64,000 nucleotides of DNA, taken from positions 124,001 through 188,000 of the forward strand of contig NZ_JACIJK010000009.1 in assembly GCF_014199305.1 (NCBI RefSeq), read 5' to 3'. The stretch is from Sphingomonas aerophila (GTDB lineage: Bacteria; Pseudomonadota; Alphaproteobacteria; Sphingomonadales; Sphingomonadaceae). This document shows, piece after piece, positions 27,064-36,649 of this stretch; position 1 is the first letter of the stretch, and every line of letters begins with the position of its first letter. Below the pieces are notes generated by a model. It saw nothing but the letters and a program-made list of their open reading frames with translations, made no database searches and was not told the origin of the DNA. Position numbers and translations under genes: made by a program.

Positions 27064-27372
27064 ATGGACAACAACATCCGCATCCGCCTCAAGGCGTTCG
27101 ACCATCGCGTGCTCGACCAGGCGGCCGGCGACATCGCCGACACCGCTCGCCGGACGGGCGCGTTGATTCGCGGCCCGATCCCGCTCCCGACCCACATCGA
27201 TAAGTTCACCGTTAACCGCGGTCCGCACATCGACAAGAAGTCGCGCGAGCAGTTCGAGACCCGCACCTACAAGCGCCTGCTCGACATCGTGCAGCCGACC
27301 CCACAGACAGTGGACGCGCTCATGAAGCTCGACCTGGCCGCAGGCGTTGACGTCGAGATCAAGCTCGCGTAA
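27064..27372 (+). CDS. rpsJ: 30S ribosomal protein S10 (NusE)
   Basis: 102 residues, normal length. [21 protein letters not shown] opens the fold, and the loop carrying [20 protein letters not shown] is intact. S10 sits in the 30S head and also acts as NusE, bridging NusG and the ribosome or antitermination complexes. First gene of the S10 cluster; 245 bp separate it from rplC, an unusually long gap for this pair. Confidence 0.98.
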   Translation: MDNNIRIRLKAFDHRVLDQAAGDIADTARRTGALIRGPIPLPTHIDKFTVNRGPHIDKKSREQFETRTYKRLLDIVQPTPQTVDALMKLDLAAGVDVEIKLA

Positions 27373-27617
27373 GGCGCCGGCTCGCGTCGTGGTAGACCAT
27401 CGGTCCCGCGACGCTACGGCATTCTGAGATACCGCCGGCGACCTAGGTTTCCGGGCTGCGTCTCCCGCCACGTTCTTGCAGCTAGCGCTGAAAGAGCAAC
27501 CAGCCCGGGGCGGGGCGCAAGGTACACAATCCGGGTTGGATGAGCTGGGTCGAGAGGCCCGGTTCGCAAGCACCTGCGGGATGGGCCCGTGGGTGCCTCT
27601 GTCAAGGAGAATGGATC

Positions 27618-28352
27618 ATGCGTACCGGCGTGATCGCGAAGAAGATGGGCATGACCCGCCTGTTTCAGGACGACGGCCGCCACGTGCCGGTCACCGTTCT
27701 GCAGCTTGAGGCGCTTCAGGTTGTCGCCCGCCGCGAAATGACAGTTGATGGTTACACCGCCGTGCAGCTTGGCGCAGGCAGCGCCAAGGCGAAGAACGTT
27801 GCCAAGCCGCAGCGTGGCCAGTTCGGCAAGGCCGAGGTGGAGCCCAAGGCGATCCTGGCGGAGTTCCGGGTTTCCGAGGACAACCTGCTGGACGTGGGCG
27901 CCGAGATTTCGGCCGAGCACTTCGTTGCCGGCCAGCTCGTCGACATCCAGGGCCGGACGCAGGGCAAGGGCTTTGCCGGCGGCATGAAGCGCTGGAACTT
28001 CGGCGGCCTGCGCGCGACCCACGGCGTCTCGGTCTCGCACCGTTCGCTTGGTTCGACGGGTCAGCGCCAGGATCCAGGCCGCGTCTTCAAGAACAAGAAG
28101 ATGGCCGGCCACATGGGTGACAAGTATCGCACCCAGCAGAATCTGGAGATCGTGGGCACCGACGCCGAGCGCGGCCTGATCTTCGTGAAGGGGTCCGTGC
28201 CCGGATCCAAGGGTGGCTGGCTGTTCGTCAAGGACGCCGTCAAGGTTCCGGCCCATGCCGAAGCGCCCAAGCCCGCCGGGCTGAAGGTCGCTGCGAATAA
28301 CAACACCGTCGAGGCGCCTGTCGCCGACGCGACCGACGGTCAGGAGGCATAA
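27618..28352 (+). CDS. rplC: 50S ribosomal protein L3
   Basis: 244 residues. L3 is an early assembly protein whose central loop reaches the peptidyl-transferase centre. The loop carries [20 protein letters not shown], including the Gln that PrmB methylates in other bacteria. A C-terminal extension of about 25 residues ([18 protein letters not shown]...) goes beyond the E. coli protein. The ATG at 27618 is chosen ([14 protein letters not shown]) with AAGGAGA upstream. Its TAA abuts the GTG of rplD. Confidence 0.97.
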   Translation: MRTGVIAKKMGMTRLFQDDGRHVPVTVLQLEALQVVARREMTVDGYTAVQLGAGSAKAKNVAKPQRGQFGKAEVEPKAILAEFRVSEDNLLDVGAEISAEHFVAGQLVDIQGRTQGKGFAGGMKRWNFGGLRATHGVSVSHRSLGSTGQRQDPGRVFKNKKMAGHMGDKYRTQQNLEIVGTDAERGLIFVKGSVPGSKGGWLFVKDAVKVPAHAEAPKPAGLKVAANNNTVEAPVADATDGQEA

Positions 28353-28967
28353 GTGCAGGTCACGGTTCAATCCTTCGCCGGTGGCGCGGGCACGGAGATC
28401 GAGCTGGCGGATGAGGTCTTCGGCCTCGAACCGCGCGCCGACATCCTGCATCGCGTGGTCACCTGGCAGCTCGAGAAGCGTCGTGCGACCGCACGCGGCA
28501 CTCGCGAGCGTTCGGACGTTGCGCGCACGGGCAAGAAGCTTGGTCGCCAGAAGGGCGGCGGCGTCGCTCGTCACGGCGATCGTCGCGCCCCCGTCTTCGT
28601 CGGCGGTGGTAAGGCTCACGGCGCTCGCGTTCGTGACTTCAACCCGTCGCTGAACAAGAAGGTGCGTCAGCTCGGCCTGAAGATGGCTCTGTCGAGCCAT
28701 GCCAAGGCTGGTTCGCTGATCATCCTGGACGGTTTCGAGGTTGCCAAGACCAAGGAGCTTCAGGGCCACTTCGCTGGCCTGAACGCTGGCAAGCGTACCC
28801 TGGTCATCGACGGCCAGGCGGGCGAGGGCTTCCGCGCAGGTCGCAACCTGCCGGGCGTGAACCTGCTGCCAGCAGTGGGCGCCAACGTGTATGACATCAT
28901 CAAGGCCGACACGCTGGTGCTGACCCGCGCTGCGGTCGAGCAGCTGGAGGCGCGCTTCAATGGCTAA
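28353..28967 (+). CDS. rplD: 50S ribosomal protein L4
   Basis: 204 residues. L4 binds 23S domain I and its loop lines the exit tunnel; the loop motif [19 protein letters not shown] is present. In gammaproteobacteria L4 is the S10-operon repressor. The start is GTG directly after the rplC stop, so translation is coupled. It overlaps rplW by 8 bp. Confidence 0.97.
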   Translation: MQVTVQSFAGGAGTEIELADEVFGLEPRADILHRVVTWQLEKRRATARGTRERSDVARTGKKLGRQKGGGVARHGDRRAPVFVGGGKAHGARVRDFNPSLNKKVRQLGLKMALSSHAKAGSLIILDGFEVAKTKELQGHFAGLNAGKRTLVIDGQAGEGFRAGRNLPGVNLLPAVGANVYDIIKADTLVLTRAAVEQLEARFNG

Positions 28968-29274
28968 GCCGCAGACCGCGGTGGACGTCCGTCATTACGA
29001 CGTGATCGTTGCGCCGCACATCACCGAGAAGGCGACGCTGATCTCCGATCAGAACGCCGTTGTGTTCAGGGTCGCCCAGACCGCGACCAAGCCGCAGATC
29101 AAGGCGGCGGTTGAGGCCCTGTTCGGCGTGTCCGTCACCGGCGTGAACACGATCGTGCAGAAGGGCAAGACCAAGCGGTGGAAGGGCGTGCCCTACACCA
29201 AGTCGGACGTGAAGAAGGCGATCGTTACCCTGGCCGCTGGCCAGTCGATCGACATCACCGAGGGGGTGCGCTGA
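28960..29274 (+). CDS. rplW: 50S ribosomal protein L23
   Basis: 104 residues. L23 sits at the tunnel exit and is the docking point for trigger factor and SRP. The family pattern [16 protein letters not shown] at the N-terminus and the loop with KTKRWKG are present. It starts within the last codons of rplD, consistent with coupled translation, and ends 1 bp before rplB. Confidence 0.97.
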   Translation: MAKPQTAVDVRHYDVIVAPHITEKATLISDQNAVVFRVAQTATKPQIKAAVEALFGVSVTGVNTIVQKGKTKRWKGVPYTKSDVKKAIVTLAAGQSIDITEGVR

Positions 29275-29275
29275 A

Positions 29276-30115
29276 ATGGCGCTCAAGCAATATAATCCGA
29301 CGAGCCCCGGCGTTCGCGGCCTGATCCTTGTCGACAAGTCGTCGCTCTACAAGGGCAAGCCGGTCAAGGCGCTCACCGAGGGCAAGAACAAGACGGGTGG
29401 CCGGAACAACAAGGGCCATGTGACCAGCCGCGGCATCGCGGGCGGCCACAAGCAGAAGTATCGTTTCATCGACTTCACCCGCCGCAAGTGGGACGTCGAG
29501 GGCACGGTTGAGCGGCTCGAATATGATCCCAATCGCACCGCGTTCATTGCGCTGGTCAGCTATGGCGACGGAGAGCAGTCCTACATCATCGCGCCGCAGC
29601 GTCTGGCTGCCGGTGACAAGGTGATCGCGGGCCGCAAGACCGACGTGAAGCCGGGCAATGCCATGGAGCTGGGCCAGATGCCGGTCGGCACCATTGTCCA
29701 CAATGTGGAGATGAAGCCGGGCAAGGGCGGTCAGATCGCACGGTCGGCCGGCACCTATGTGCAGGTTGTGGGCCGTGATCGGGGCATGGTCATTGTTCGC
29801 CTGAACTCGGGCGAGCAGCGCTACATCCATGGCGAGTGCATGGCGACGGTGGGTGCGGTGTCGAACCCGGACAACCAGAACCAGAACCTCGGCAAGGCTG
29901 GTCGCAGCCGCTGGATGGGCAAGCGCCCGCTGACCCGCGGCGTCGCGAAGAACCCGGTCGACCACCCGCACGGCGGTGGTGAAGGCCGTACCTCGGGCGG
30001 CCGTCACCCGGTTACCCCGTGGGGCAAGCCGACCAAGGGTGCGCGCACCCGTCACAACAAGTCGACCGACAAGATGATCATCCGGTCGCGTCATTCGACC
30101 AAGAGGAAGGGCTAA
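29276..30115 (+). CDS. rplB: 50S ribosomal protein L2
   Basis: 279 residues. L2 is needed for subunit association and peptidyl-transferase activity; the highly conserved loop [17 protein letters not shown] with its essential His is intact. The usual N-terminal [11 protein letters not shown] and the basic C-terminus ([10 protein letters not shown]) are present. Abuts rpsS with no gap. Confidence 0.98.
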   Translation: MALKQYNPTSPGVRGLILVDKSSLYKGKPVKALTEGKNKTGGRNNKGHVTSRGIAGGHKQKYRFIDFTRRKWDVEGTVERLEYDPNRTAFIALVSYGDGEQSYIIAPQRLAAGDKVIAGRKTDVKPGNAMELGQMPVGTIVHNVEMKPGKGGQIARSAGTYVQVVGRDRGMVIVRLNSGEQRYIHGECMATVGAVSNPDNQNQNLGKAGRSRWMGKRPLTRGVAKNPVDHPHGGGEGRTSGGRHPVTPWGKPTKGARTRHNKSTDKMIIRSRHSTKRKG

Positions 30116-30391
30116 ATGGCTCGTTCAGTCTGGAAGGGCCCGTTCGTCGAACTGAGCCTGCTCAAGAAGGCCGAGGCCGCGCAGGACGCGGGTGGCCGTG
30201 CGCCGATCAAGACCTGGTCGCGTCGTTCCACCATCCTGCCGCAGTTCGTTGGCCTGACGTTCACGGTCTACAACGGCAAGAAGTTCGTGCCGGTGTCGGT
30301 CAATGAGGACATGGTCGGCATGAAGCTGGGTGAGTTTGCGCCGACGCGCTACTTCCCGGGTCACGCTGCTGACAAGAAGGGCAAGCGCTGA
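30116..30391 (+). CDS. rpsS: 30S ribosomal protein S19
   Basis: 91 residues of the 30S head, contacting S13 and the A-site finger bridge. The sequence starts [20 protein letters not shown] and ends [10 protein letters not shown], both typical. The ATG directly follows the rplB stop; its TGA shares one base with the rplV ATG. Confidence 0.98.
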   Translation: MARSVWKGPFVELSLLKKAEAAQDAGGRAPIKTWSRRSTILPQFVGLTFTVYNGKKFVPVSVNEDMVGMKLGEFAPTRYFPGHAADKKGKR

Positions 30392-30768
30392 TGAGCAAGC
30401 CTGCATCCCCCCGCAAGGTCGGTGACAAGGAAGCCTTGTCCGTCGGCACGCAGATCCGCGGATCCGCGCAGAAGCTGAACCTGGTTGCGGCGCTGATCCG
30501 CGGCAAGAAGGCCAGCGATGCGCTGAACATCCTGCAGTTCTCGCCCAAGGGCATGGCGGTTGACGCGCGCAAGGTGCTGGCTTCGGCCATCGCCAATGCC
30601 GAGAACAACCACAATCTCGACGTCGACGCTCTCGTCGTCGCCGAGGCCTCGGTCGGCAAGTCGATCACCATGAAGCGGTTCGCAACGCGCGGCCGCGGCA
30701 AGTCCACCCGCATCCTGAAGCCGTTTTCGCGCCTCCGGATTGTCGTGCGCGAGCAGGAAGAAGCCTAA
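30391..30768 (+). CDS. rplV: 50S ribosomal protein L22
   Basis: 125 residues. L22 extends a beta-hairpin into the exit tunnel near the macrolide site; the hairpin tip region ([19 protein letters not shown]) looks wild type in length. It starts inside the rpsS stop and ends sharing one base with rpsC, the tight packing typical of this operon. Confidence 0.97.
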   Translation: MSKPASPRKVGDKEALSVGTQIRGSAQKLNLVAALIRGKKASDALNILQFSPKGMAVDARKVLASAIANAENNHNLDVDALVVAEASVGKSITMKRFATRGRGKSTRILKPFSRLRIVVREQEEA

Positions 30769-31475
30769 TGGGTCAGAAATCCAATCCCATCGGTCTGCGC
30801 CTGCAGATCAACCGCACCTGGGACAGCCGCTGGTTCGCTGAGGGCGCCGACTATGGTCGCCTGCTGCTGGAGGATCTGAAGATCCGCCAGTACATCATGA
30901 AGACGCTGCCGCAGGCGGCGATCTCCAAGGTGGTGATCGAGCGTCCGGCCAAGCTGTGCCGCATCTCCGTATTTGCCGCGCGCCCTGGCGTGATCATCGG
31001 CAAGAAGGGCTCGGACATCGAGAAGCTCCGCAAGACGCTGGGCGCGATGACCACGAGCGACGTGTCGCTGAACATCGTCGAGATCCGCAAGCCCGAGGTG
31101 GACGCCCGCCTGGTCGCGCAGTCGATCGCCGACCAGCTGGAGCGCCGTATCGCGTTCCGTCGCGCCATGAAGCGCGCGGTGCAGTCGGCGCTTCGCCTGG
31201 GTGCCGAGGGCATTCGCGTCGCGTGCGGTGGCCGTCTGGGCGGCGCGGAGATCGCGCGCGCCGAGAGCTATCGTGAGGGCCGCGTTCCGCTGCACACCCT
31301 GCGCGCGAACATCGACTATGCCGAGGCTGAAGCTCATACGTCCTATGGCGTGTGCGGCGTGAAGGTCTGGGTGTTCAAGGGCGAGATCCTGGGTCACGAC
31401 CCGATGGCGACCGACCGGCTGATGATGGAGGCTCAGACCTCCGGAGTCCGTCCGGCGCGCGATGACCGCCGCTAA
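30768..31475 (+). CDS. rpsC: 30S ribosomal protein S3
   Basis: 235 residues. The N-terminal KH domain has the GxxG loop in [15 protein letters not shown], and the C-terminal domain ([18 protein letters not shown]) forms part of the mRNA entry channel with helicase activity. [20 protein letters not shown] is a canonical start. Confidence 0.98.
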   Translation: MGQKSNPIGLRLQINRTWDSRWFAEGADYGRLLLEDLKIRQYIMKTLPQAAISKVVIERPAKLCRISVFAARPGVIIGKKGSDIEKLRKTLGAMTTSDVSLNIVEIRKPEVDARLVAQSIADQLERRIAFRRAMKRAVQSALRLGAEGIRVACGGRLGGAEIARAESYREGRVPLHTLRANIDYAEAEAHTSYGVCGVKVWVFKGEILGHDPMATDRLMMEAQTSGVRPARDDRR

Positions 31476-31487
31476 GGAGTAAGAGAC

Positions 31488-31922
31488 GTGCTGCAACCAA
31501 AGCGCACCAAGTTCCGCAAGGCGTTCAAGGGCCGCATCTCGGGCAAAGCGCCCGGCGGTACCGAGCTGAACTTCGGCGCCTATGGCCTGAAGGCCATGGA
31601 GCCGGAGCGGATCACCGCCCGCCAGATCGAGGCGGCTCGCCGTGCGATCACCCGCCACATGCGCCGTCAGGGCCGCTTGTGGATCCGCATCTTCCCGGAC
31701 GTGCCCGTCTCGTCCAAGCCTGCCGAAGTCCGCATGGGCTCGGGCAAGGGCGCGCCTGAGTTCTGGGTCGCCCGTGTCAAGCCGGGCCGGATCCTCTTCG
31801 AGGTGGACGGCATTGATGGCAAGCTGGCAGCCGAGGCGTTTGAGCGCGCCGCGATGAAGCTGCCGATCAAGACCAAGGTCGTGGCTCGCCTCGGCGACAC
31901 CTCGCACCTGGGAGGCGAGTGA
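31488..31922 (+). CDS. rplP: 50S ribosomal protein L16
   Basis: 144 residues. L16 organises the A-site region of the 50S subunit; [16 protein letters not shown] and [19 protein letters not shown] are standard. It starts at GTG 31488 behind AAGGAGTAAGAG, 12 bp after rpsC. 1 bp precedes rpmC. Confidence 0.97.
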   Translation: MLQPKRTKFRKAFKGRISGKAPGGTELNFGAYGLKAMEPERITARQIEAARRAITRHMRRQGRLWIRIFPDVPVSSKPAEVRMGSGKGAPEFWVARVKPGRILFEVDGIDGKLAAEAFERAAMKLPIKTKVVARLGDTSHLGGE

Positions 31923-31923
31923 C

Positions 31924-32124
31924 ATGGCGAAGACTGATTTCAACGGCCAGAGCGACGACCAGCTCACCGAGAGCCTGGGTCAGCTGAAGCGCGAGCAGTT
32001 CAACCTGCGCTTCCAGGCGGCGACCAGCCAGCTCGAGAAGCCGAGCCGCGTGGCGGAGGTCCGCAAGGACATCGCCCGCATCAAGACCCTGCAGACGCAG
32101 CGCTCCGCTGCGGCTGGCAAGTAA
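31924..32124 (+). CDS. rpmC: 50S ribosomal protein L29
   Basis: 66 residues, a two-helix protein near the tunnel exit next to L23. [21 protein letters not shown] and the [15 protein letters not shown] helix fit the family. It starts 1 bp after rplP. Confidence 0.96.
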   Translation: MAKTDFNGQSDDQLTESLGQLKREQFNLRFQAATSQLEKPSRVAEVRKDIARIKTLQTQRSAAAGK

Positions 32125-32137
32125 GGAGTAGCAGCAC

Positions 32138-32410
32138 ATGCCCAAGCGCGTGCTGACCGGTCTGATCGTATCCGACAAGGGCGACAAGACCGTGGTGGTG
32201 AACGTCGAGCGCAAGGTGAAGCACGCGCTCTACGGCAAGATCATCCGTCGTTCCAAAAAGTACCACGCCCATGACGAGGCGAACGAGTACAAGGCTGGCG
32301 AGACGGTGCGGATCGAAGAGACCGCGCCGATGAGCAAGCTGAAGAACTGGCGGGTTCTCGATCGCGTCGGGGCGGCTGCCGCTCCCGAGCGGGTCGACGT
32401 CGACGCCTAA
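32138..32410 (+). CDS. rpsQ: 30S ribosomal protein S17
   Basis: 90 residues, an OB-fold primary-binding 30S protein. [21 protein letters not shown] and [15 protein letters not shown] are conserved. An AAGGAGTAGCAG ribosome site precedes it. It is the last gene of the S10 cluster; the following 202-bp spacer carries hairpins and a terminator. Confidence 0.97.
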   Translation: MPKRVLTGLIVSDKGDKTVVVNVERKVKHALYGKIIRRSKKYHAHDEANEYKAGETVRIEETAPMSKLKNWRVLDRVGAAAAPERVDVDA

Positions 32411-32418
32411 GGCCTGGT

Positions 32419-32518
32419 CCTCCTGCGAAAGCGGGAGGGCAGGGCGCCAGGGGCCGCAAGGCTGACCTGGGCAAGAAGTTGGGTGGCGCTTGCGCTTCAT
32501 TCGTGAAGCGGGTAAAGG
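32419..32518 (+). promoter_or_regulatory. Structured spacer between rpsQ and rplN, possible spc promoter
   Basis: There are two hairpins: CCTCCTGC/GCGGGAGG with a GAAA loop (32419-32438) and CGCTTCA/TGAAGCG with a TTCG loop (32493-32510). A weak promoter-like pair, TTGCGC (32490-32495) and TAAAGG (32513-32518) with 17-base spacing, overlaps the second. Which function applies cannot be decided by eye. Confidence 0.35.
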
Positions 32519-32525
32519 CGCCGCT

Positions 32526-32563
32526 CCCCGACGCGAGTTCGCTCGCGCCGGGGTTTTGTTTTA
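32526..32563 (+). terminator. Intrinsic terminator/attenuator before rplN
   Basis: A 12-bp stem with one A-C mismatch (32526-32537 with 32542-32553), TTCG loop, then TTTTGTTTT. It lies 50 bp before rplN and separates the S10 and spc clusters, or attenuates the latter. Confidence 0.8.
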
Positions 32564-32612
32564 GTCGGGGCTGGGTCGGTATCCACCCCAAGCGAGAGAA
32601 GGAATCGGATCC

Positions 32613-32981
32613 ATGATCCAGATGCAGTCCAATCTCGACGTCGCTGACAATAGCGGCGCGAAGCGGGTGCAGTGCATCAAGGTGTTGGGCGGCTCTAAGC
32701 GTCGTACCGCATCGGTTGGCGACATCATCGTGGTGTCGATCAAGGAAGCGCAGCCGCGCGGCCGCGTGAAGAAGGGCGACGTTCATCGCGCCGTGATCGT
32801 GCGCACCGCCAAGGACATCCACCGCGCGGATGGTTCGACCATTCGCTTCGACAGCAACGCTGCCGTGCTGGTCAACAAGAACGAGGAGCCGATCGGCACC
32901 CGTATCTTTGGCCCGGTCGTGCGCGAGCTGCGTGGCAAGAAGCACATGAAGATCATCAGCCTTGCGCCGGAGGTGCTGTAA
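32613..32981 (+). CDS. rplN: 50S ribosomal protein L14
   Basis: 122 residues at the subunit interface (bridges B5/B8) and the docking site of Rsf[20 protein letters not shown] and [13 protein letters not shown] are canonical. First gene of the spc cluster, as in E. coli; the preceding spacer has a terminator. Shares one base with rplX. Confidence 0.98.
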   Translation: MIQMQSNLDVADNSGAKRVQCIKVLGGSKRRTASVGDIIVVSIKEAQPRGRVKKGDVHRAVIVRTAKDIHRADGSTIRFDSNAAVLVNKNEEPIGTRIFGPVVRELRGKKHMKIISLAPEVL

Positions 32982-33298
32982 TGGCGGCCGCCAAGATCAA
33001 GAAGGGTGATCGCGTCGTTGTTCTGTCCGGCAAGGACAAGGGCAAGACGGGCACCGTGACCCAGGCGCTGCCCAAGGACAGCAAGGTAGTGGTAGAGGGC
33101 GTGAACATCGCGACCCGTCACCGCAAGCCGACACAGGCAGAGCCGCAGGGTGGTCTGGTCCGCACTGAAGCTCCGCTTCACGTGTCCAAGGTCGCCCACG
33201 TCACCGCGGACGGCAAGCCGACCCGTGTTCGCTTCGAGACCCAGGACGGCAAGAAGGTTCGCGTCGCTGTCAAGACCGGGGAGGCCATCAATGGCTGA
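32981..33298 (+). CDS. rplX: 50S ribosomal protein L24
   Basis: 105 residues, an assembly initiator with a KOW motif ([20 protein letters not shown]). It overlaps rplE by 8 bp at its 3' end and shares one base with rplN, so all three are tightly coupled. Confidence 0.97.
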   Translation: MAAAKIKKGDRVVVLSGKDKGKTGTVTQALPKDSKVVVEGVNIATRHRKPTQAEPQGGLVRTEAPLHVSKVAHVTADGKPTRVRFETQDGKKVRVAVKTGEAING

Positions 33299-33881
33299 TG
33301 CTTACAAGCCGCGCATGAAGGCGATCTATGAGGATCGCATCATCAAGGCCATGACCGAGAAGTTCGGTTACACCAACGCGCTCCAGATCCCCCGGATCGA
33401 GAAGATCGTGCTCAACATGGGCGTCGGCGAGGCGACCCAGGACAAGAAGCGCGTCGAGCAGGCTGCATCCGAGATGGAGCTGATCGCGGGCCAGAAGCCG
33501 GTGATCACCAAGGCCAAGAAGTCGATCGCGCAGTTCAAGCTGCGTGAAGGCATGCCGATCGGCGTCAAGGTGACGTTGCGTCGCGAGCGCATGTACGAGT
33601 TCCTGGACCGCTTCATCACGATCGCTCTGCCGCGCGTGCGCGACTTCCGTGGTCTGAATCCCAAGAGCTTTGATGGCCGTGGCAATTATGCCTGCGGCAT
33701 CAAGGAGCAGATCATCTTCCCCGAGATCAACTATGACCGCATCGACAAGGTGCGCGGCATGGACGTCATCGTCACCACCACGGCGAAGACGGACGACGAG
33801 GCGCGCGAGCTGCTTCGCCTGTTCGGCTTCCCGTTCCCCCGCGACGAAGGTGCTGCCGACGAGCAGCGCCAGGCCGCGTAA
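33291..33881 (+). CDS. rplE: 50S ribosomal protein L5
   Basis: 196 residues. L5 is the central protuberance protein that binds 5S rRNA and contacts P-site t[17 protein letters not shown] and the long basic segment around [23 protein letters not shown] are intact. A C-terminal tail ([13 protein letters not shown]) adds about 15 residues. I start at the ATG at 33291, overlapping rplX; an upstream in-frame ATG within rplX is rejected. Confidence 0.97.
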   Translation: MADAYKPRMKAIYEDRIIKAMTEKFGYTNALQIPRIEKIVLNMGVGEATQDKKRVEQAASEMELIAGQKPVITKAKKSIAQFKLREGMPIGVKVTLRRERMYEFLDRFITIALPRVRDFRGLNPKSFDGRGNYACGIKEQIIFPEINYDRIDKVRGMDVIVTTTAKTDDEARELLRLFGFPFPRDEGAADEQRQAA

Positions 33882-33908
33882 CGGACCTGAAGAAGAGAGC
33901 TTAAGTCC

Positions 33909-34214
33909 ATGGCGAAACTGAGTTCCATCAACAAGAACGAGCGTCGAAAGAAGCTCGTCAAGCAGTATGCGGGCAAGTACGCGAAGCTGAAGGCTACCGC
34001 GAACGACCAGAGCCTTGATGACGGGGAGCGTCTGATCGCTCGCCTGAAGATGGCCGAGCTGCCCCGCAACGCGAACCCGACCCGCATCCGCAATCGTTGC
34101 GAGCTGACGGGTCGCCCGCGTGCATACTACCGCAAGTTCCGTCTTGCCCGCGTCATGCTGCGGGATCTGGCCAACAAGGGCCTGATCCCCGGTGTCACGA
34201 AGTCGAGCTGGTAA
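33909..34214 (+). CDS. rpsN: 30S ribosomal protein S14
   Basis: 101 residues, the long zinc-independent form: only one Cys (RCELTGR) remains where zinc-type S14 has CxxC pairs. [20 protein letters not shown] is the conserved rRNA-binding core. 27 bp after rplE. Confidence 0.97.
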   Translation: MAKLSSINKNERRKKLVKQYAGKYAKLKATANDQSLDDGERLIARLKMAELPRNANPTRIRNRCELTGRPRAYYRKFRLARVMLRDLANKGLIPGVTKSSW

Positions 34215-34225
34215 GGACACCCAAG

Positions 34226-34621
34226 ATGGCAGTGACCGATCCCCTGGGTGACCTGCTCACCCGCATCCGCAACGGCCAGCGCGCGCGCAAGGACTCCGTC
34301 CTGTCGCCCGCCAGCAACCTGCGCGTCCGTGTCCTCGATGTGCTTCAGCGCGAGGGCTACATCCGTGGCTATGCCGAAGAGCAGATGGGGCCCGCCAAGG
34401 GCGTCCGCATCGAGCTCAAGTATTTCGAGGGCCAGCCGGCGATCAAGCACGTCGCGCGCGTCTCGAAGCCGGGCCGCCGCGTCTACTCGGGCAGCCAGGA
34501 GCTGCCACGGGTCATGAACGGCCTGGGCATCACCATCGTATCGACGCCGCGTGGCGTGCTCTCGGATGCCGAGGCGCGCGAGCAGAACGTCGGTGGCGAA
34601 GTGCTGGCGGAGGTATTCTGA
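34226..34621 (+). CDS. rpsH: 30S ribosomal protein S8
   Basis: 131 residues. S8 is a primary 16S-binding protein and the spc-operon repressor in E. coli (site near the rplE start). [18 protein letters not shown] and the [20 protein letters not shown] end are canonical. I use the ATG at 34226; an upstream in-frame ATG at 34097 falls inside rpsN. Its TGA shares a base with the rplF ATG. Confidence 0.97.
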   Translation: MAVTDPLGDLLTRIRNGQRARKDSVLSPASNLRVRVLDVLQREGYIRGYAEEQMGPAKGVRIELKYFEGQPAIKHVARVSKPGRRVYSGSQELPRVMNGLGITIVSTPRGVLSDAEAREQNVGGEVLAEVF

Positions 34622-35154
34622 TGAGCCGCATCGGTAAAAAGGCGGTTCCGATCCCCGCGGGGGTGACCGCCACCGTGCAGGACGGCAATCTGAGCGTGAA
34701 GGGTCCCAAGGGCACCCTGAACCTCAAGATGGCCGACCTTGTAACTTACGACGTCCAGTCGGACGGCATCTCGGTTCAGCCGGCGAACGACACCAAGCGC
34801 GCTCAAGCCTTTTGGGGAATGCAGCGCACGTTGGTGCAGAACCTGGTAACCGGCGTGACCGAAGGCTTTTCCAAGAAGCTGGTGATCACGGGCGTTGGCT
34901 ATCGTGCCGCGGCGCAGGGCAAGAACCTGAAGCTTCAGCTCGGCTACAGCCATGACGTCAACATCGACGTGCCCGAGGGCATCGAGGTGAAGACCCCGGA
35001 TCCTACCACGGTTGAGATCACCGGCGCCGACAAGCAGAAGGTGGGCCAGCTGGCTGCCGTCATCCGCCAGTGGCGGAAGCCCGAGCCGTACAAGGGCAAG
35101 GGTATCAAGTACGACGGCGAGTTCATCTTCCGCAAGGAAGGGAAGAAGAAGTAA
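34621..35154 (+). CDS. rplF: 50S ribosomal protein L6
   Basis: 177 residues near the sarcin-ricin loop. [17 protein letters not shown] and the C-terminal [16 protein letters not shown] are canonical. It overlaps rpsH and rplR by one base each. Confidence 0.98.
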   Translation: MSRIGKKAVPIPAGVTATVQDGNLSVKGPKGTLNLKMADLVTYDVQSDGISVQPANDTKRAQAFWGMQRTLVQNLVTGVTEGFSKKLVITGVGYRAAAQGKNLKLQLGYSHDVNIDVPEGIEVKTPDPTTVEITGADKQKVGQLAAVIRQWRKPEPYKGKGIKYDGEFIFRKEGKKK

Positions 35155-35504
35155 TGACCAAGGGTCTTTCCCTGTTCGAGAAGCGCCGTCGGCGCAATCG
35201 TACCGCGCTCCGCGCGCGCGCCGGCACCCGTCCTCGGTTGTCGGTGCATCGGTCGGGCAAGCACATTTATGCCCAGGTGATCGACGACGCAGCAGGCCGC
35301 ACGGTCGCTGCGGCCTCGACGCTGGCTGGCCACGACGGTGCGACGGCGAATGTAGCCGCCGCAACCGAGGTTGGCCGGCGCGTCGCGGAGGCAGCCAAGG
35401 CTGCCGGCGTGACCCAGGTCGTGTTCGATCGCGGTGGCTTCCTTTATCACGGTCGCGTCAAGGCGCTGGCCGAGGCGGCTCGCGAAGCCGGTCTGGAGTT
35501 CTAA
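35154..35504 (+). CDS. rplR: 50S ribosomal protein L18
   Basis: 116 residues, a 5S rRNA-binding protein with a basic N-terminus ([20 protein letters not shown]) and the [21 protein letters not shown] signature. It starts in the rplF stop (TAATG). Three bases separate it from rpsE. Confidence 0.97.
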   Translation: MTKGLSLFEKRRRRNRTALRARAGTRPRLSVHRSGKHIYAQVIDDAAGRTVAAASTLAGHDGATANVAAATEVGRRVAEAAKAAGVTQVVFDRGGFLYHGRVKALAEAAREAGLEF

Positions 35505-35507
35505 TAA

Positions 35508-36314
35508 ATGGCCGATACCAACGATATCCAGTCGCAGCCCGGCAATCCTGCCGCGGTTGAGGCTCCCGCCGGTGATGCCGGCGCTAACACCGGCAATGCT
35601 GGTGGCGGTTATCAGGGTCAGGGCGGCGGTGGTCGCGGTCGTGGCGGTCCTGGCGGCGGTGGCGGCGGTGGTCGTGGTCGCGGCGGTCCGGGTGGTCAGC
35701 GCGGCGGGCGTGATGGCGGCCGTGGTGGTCGCGATCAGCGCGGTCGTGGTGGTCCGGGCGGCGCCGATGACGGTGGCGAAGAGCTGATCGAAAAGCTCGT
35801 CCACATCAACCGTGTCTCCAAGACGGTGAAGGGCGGCAAGCGCTTCGGCTTTGCAGCGCTCGTTGTCGTCGGCGACGGCAAGGGCCGGGTCGGCTTTGGT
35901 CACGGCAAGGCGCGCGAAGTGCCTGAGGCGATCTCCAAGGCGACCGCAGCAGCCAAGAAGGCTATGATCCGCGTTCCGCTGCGCGAGGGTCGGACGTTGC
36001 ACCATGATGCGAACGGCCACTTCGGTGCCGGCCGCGTGACGGTTCGTTCGGCGCCGCAGGGCACCGGCATCATCGCGGGTGGCCCGATGCGCGCCATCTT
36101 CGAAAGCCTGGGCGTGGCGGACGTGGTGACCAAGTCGGTCGGCACTTCCAACCCGTACAACATGATCCGCGCGACCTTTGAGGCCCTGGGTGACCAGACC
36201 AGCCCGAAGGCAGTGGCACAGCGCCGCGGCAAGAAGATCGCCGACCTCCTCGGTCGTGGTCAGAACGCCACTCAGCAGTCCGCCGAGGCGGATGCTGCGG
36301 CCGTCGTGGAGTAA
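35508..36314 (+). CDS. rpsE: 30S ribosomal protein S5 with RG-rich N-terminal extension
   Basis: 268 residues against about 166 in E. coli. The normal S5 core begins near residue 91 ([20 protein letters not shown]), with the double-stranded RNA-binding and ribosomal S5 domains complete through a GRG-rich tail. Residues 31-85 are almost only Gly and Arg, with the unit RGRGGPGG at 43-50, 56-63 and 78-85. Between codons 2 and 92 no ATG, GTG or TTG lies in frame, so the extension must be translated with the core. S5 controls decoding fidelity at the mRNA channel; the function of the tail is unknown, although RGG stretches commonly bind RNA. Confidence 0.95.
   Translation: MADTNDIQSQPGNPAAVEAPAGDAGANTGNAGGGYQGQGGGGRGRGGPGGGGGGGRGRGGPGGQRGGRDGGRGGRDQRGRGGPGGADDGGEELIEKLVHINRVSKTVKGGKRFGFAALVVVGDGKGRVGFGHGKAREVPEAISKATAAAKKAMIRVPLREGRTLHHDANGHFGAGRVTVRSAPQGTGIIAGGPMRAIFESLGVADVVTKSVGTSNPYNMIRATFEALGDQTSPKAVAQRRGKKIADLLGRGQNATQQSAEADAAAVVE
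35598..35762 (+). repeat. Gly/Arg codon-repeat tract inside rpsE
   Basis: GGY and CGY codons repeat here, encoding residues 31-85 of S5, with three copies of the RGRGGPGG unit in slightly different codons. Such a tract can change length by slippage or recombination in multiples of three. Confidence 0.85.
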
Positions 36315-36319
36315 GCACA

Positions 36320-36499
36320 ATGGCGACGATCAAGATCAAGCAGACGGGTTCGCCCATCCGCCGTACCAAGGACCAGCGCGCGACGCTGGTCGGGCTCGGC
36401 CTGAACAAGATGCATCGGGTCAGCGAGCTTCAGGACAGCCCTGAAGTGCGCGGTATGATCCGCAAGGTGCAGCACATGGTCGAGGTGCAGGAGGGCTAA
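36320..36499 (+). CDS. rpmD: 50S ribosomal protein L30
   Basis: 59 residues. It starts [20 protein letters not shown] and contains [20 protein letters not shown], the L30 family core, with a short C-terminal helix. 5 bp after rpsE. It is the last gene before a strong terminator; elsewhere rplO directly follows rpmD, but here a membrane acyltransferase intervenes. Confidence 0.97.
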   Translation: MATIKIKQTGSPIRRTKDQRATLVGLGLNKMHRVSELQDSPEVRGMIRKVQHMVEVQEG

Positions 36500-36526
36500 G
36501 TCCCGCTTGCCATTCGAGACATTCGG

Positions 36527-36564
36527 TCGGCGGTCGTCCCAAGGGGCGGCCGCCGATTTCTTTT
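36527..36564 (+). terminator. Terminator after rpmD
   Basis: Near-perfect inverted repeat (TCGGCGGTCGTCCC with GGGGCGGCCGCCGA, two G-T-type mismatches) around an AA loop, followed by TTTCTTTTG. It ends the spc transcript before the inserted acyltransferase. Confidence 0.85.
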
Positions 36565-36649
36565 GCAGCGTTTATGATCATGTGAAAAGGTACGAGATCA
36601 ATTGGTCGCAAGCCTGCGAACAAATCGTAGCTGTAGCTTGTAGATTGGA

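Noticed and set aside
33150..33290. Upstream start for rplE overlapping most of rplX
   Set aside because: The extra 47 residues are Arg/Ser-rich shadow translation of rplX; L5 normally starts [12 protein letters not shown] at 33291.
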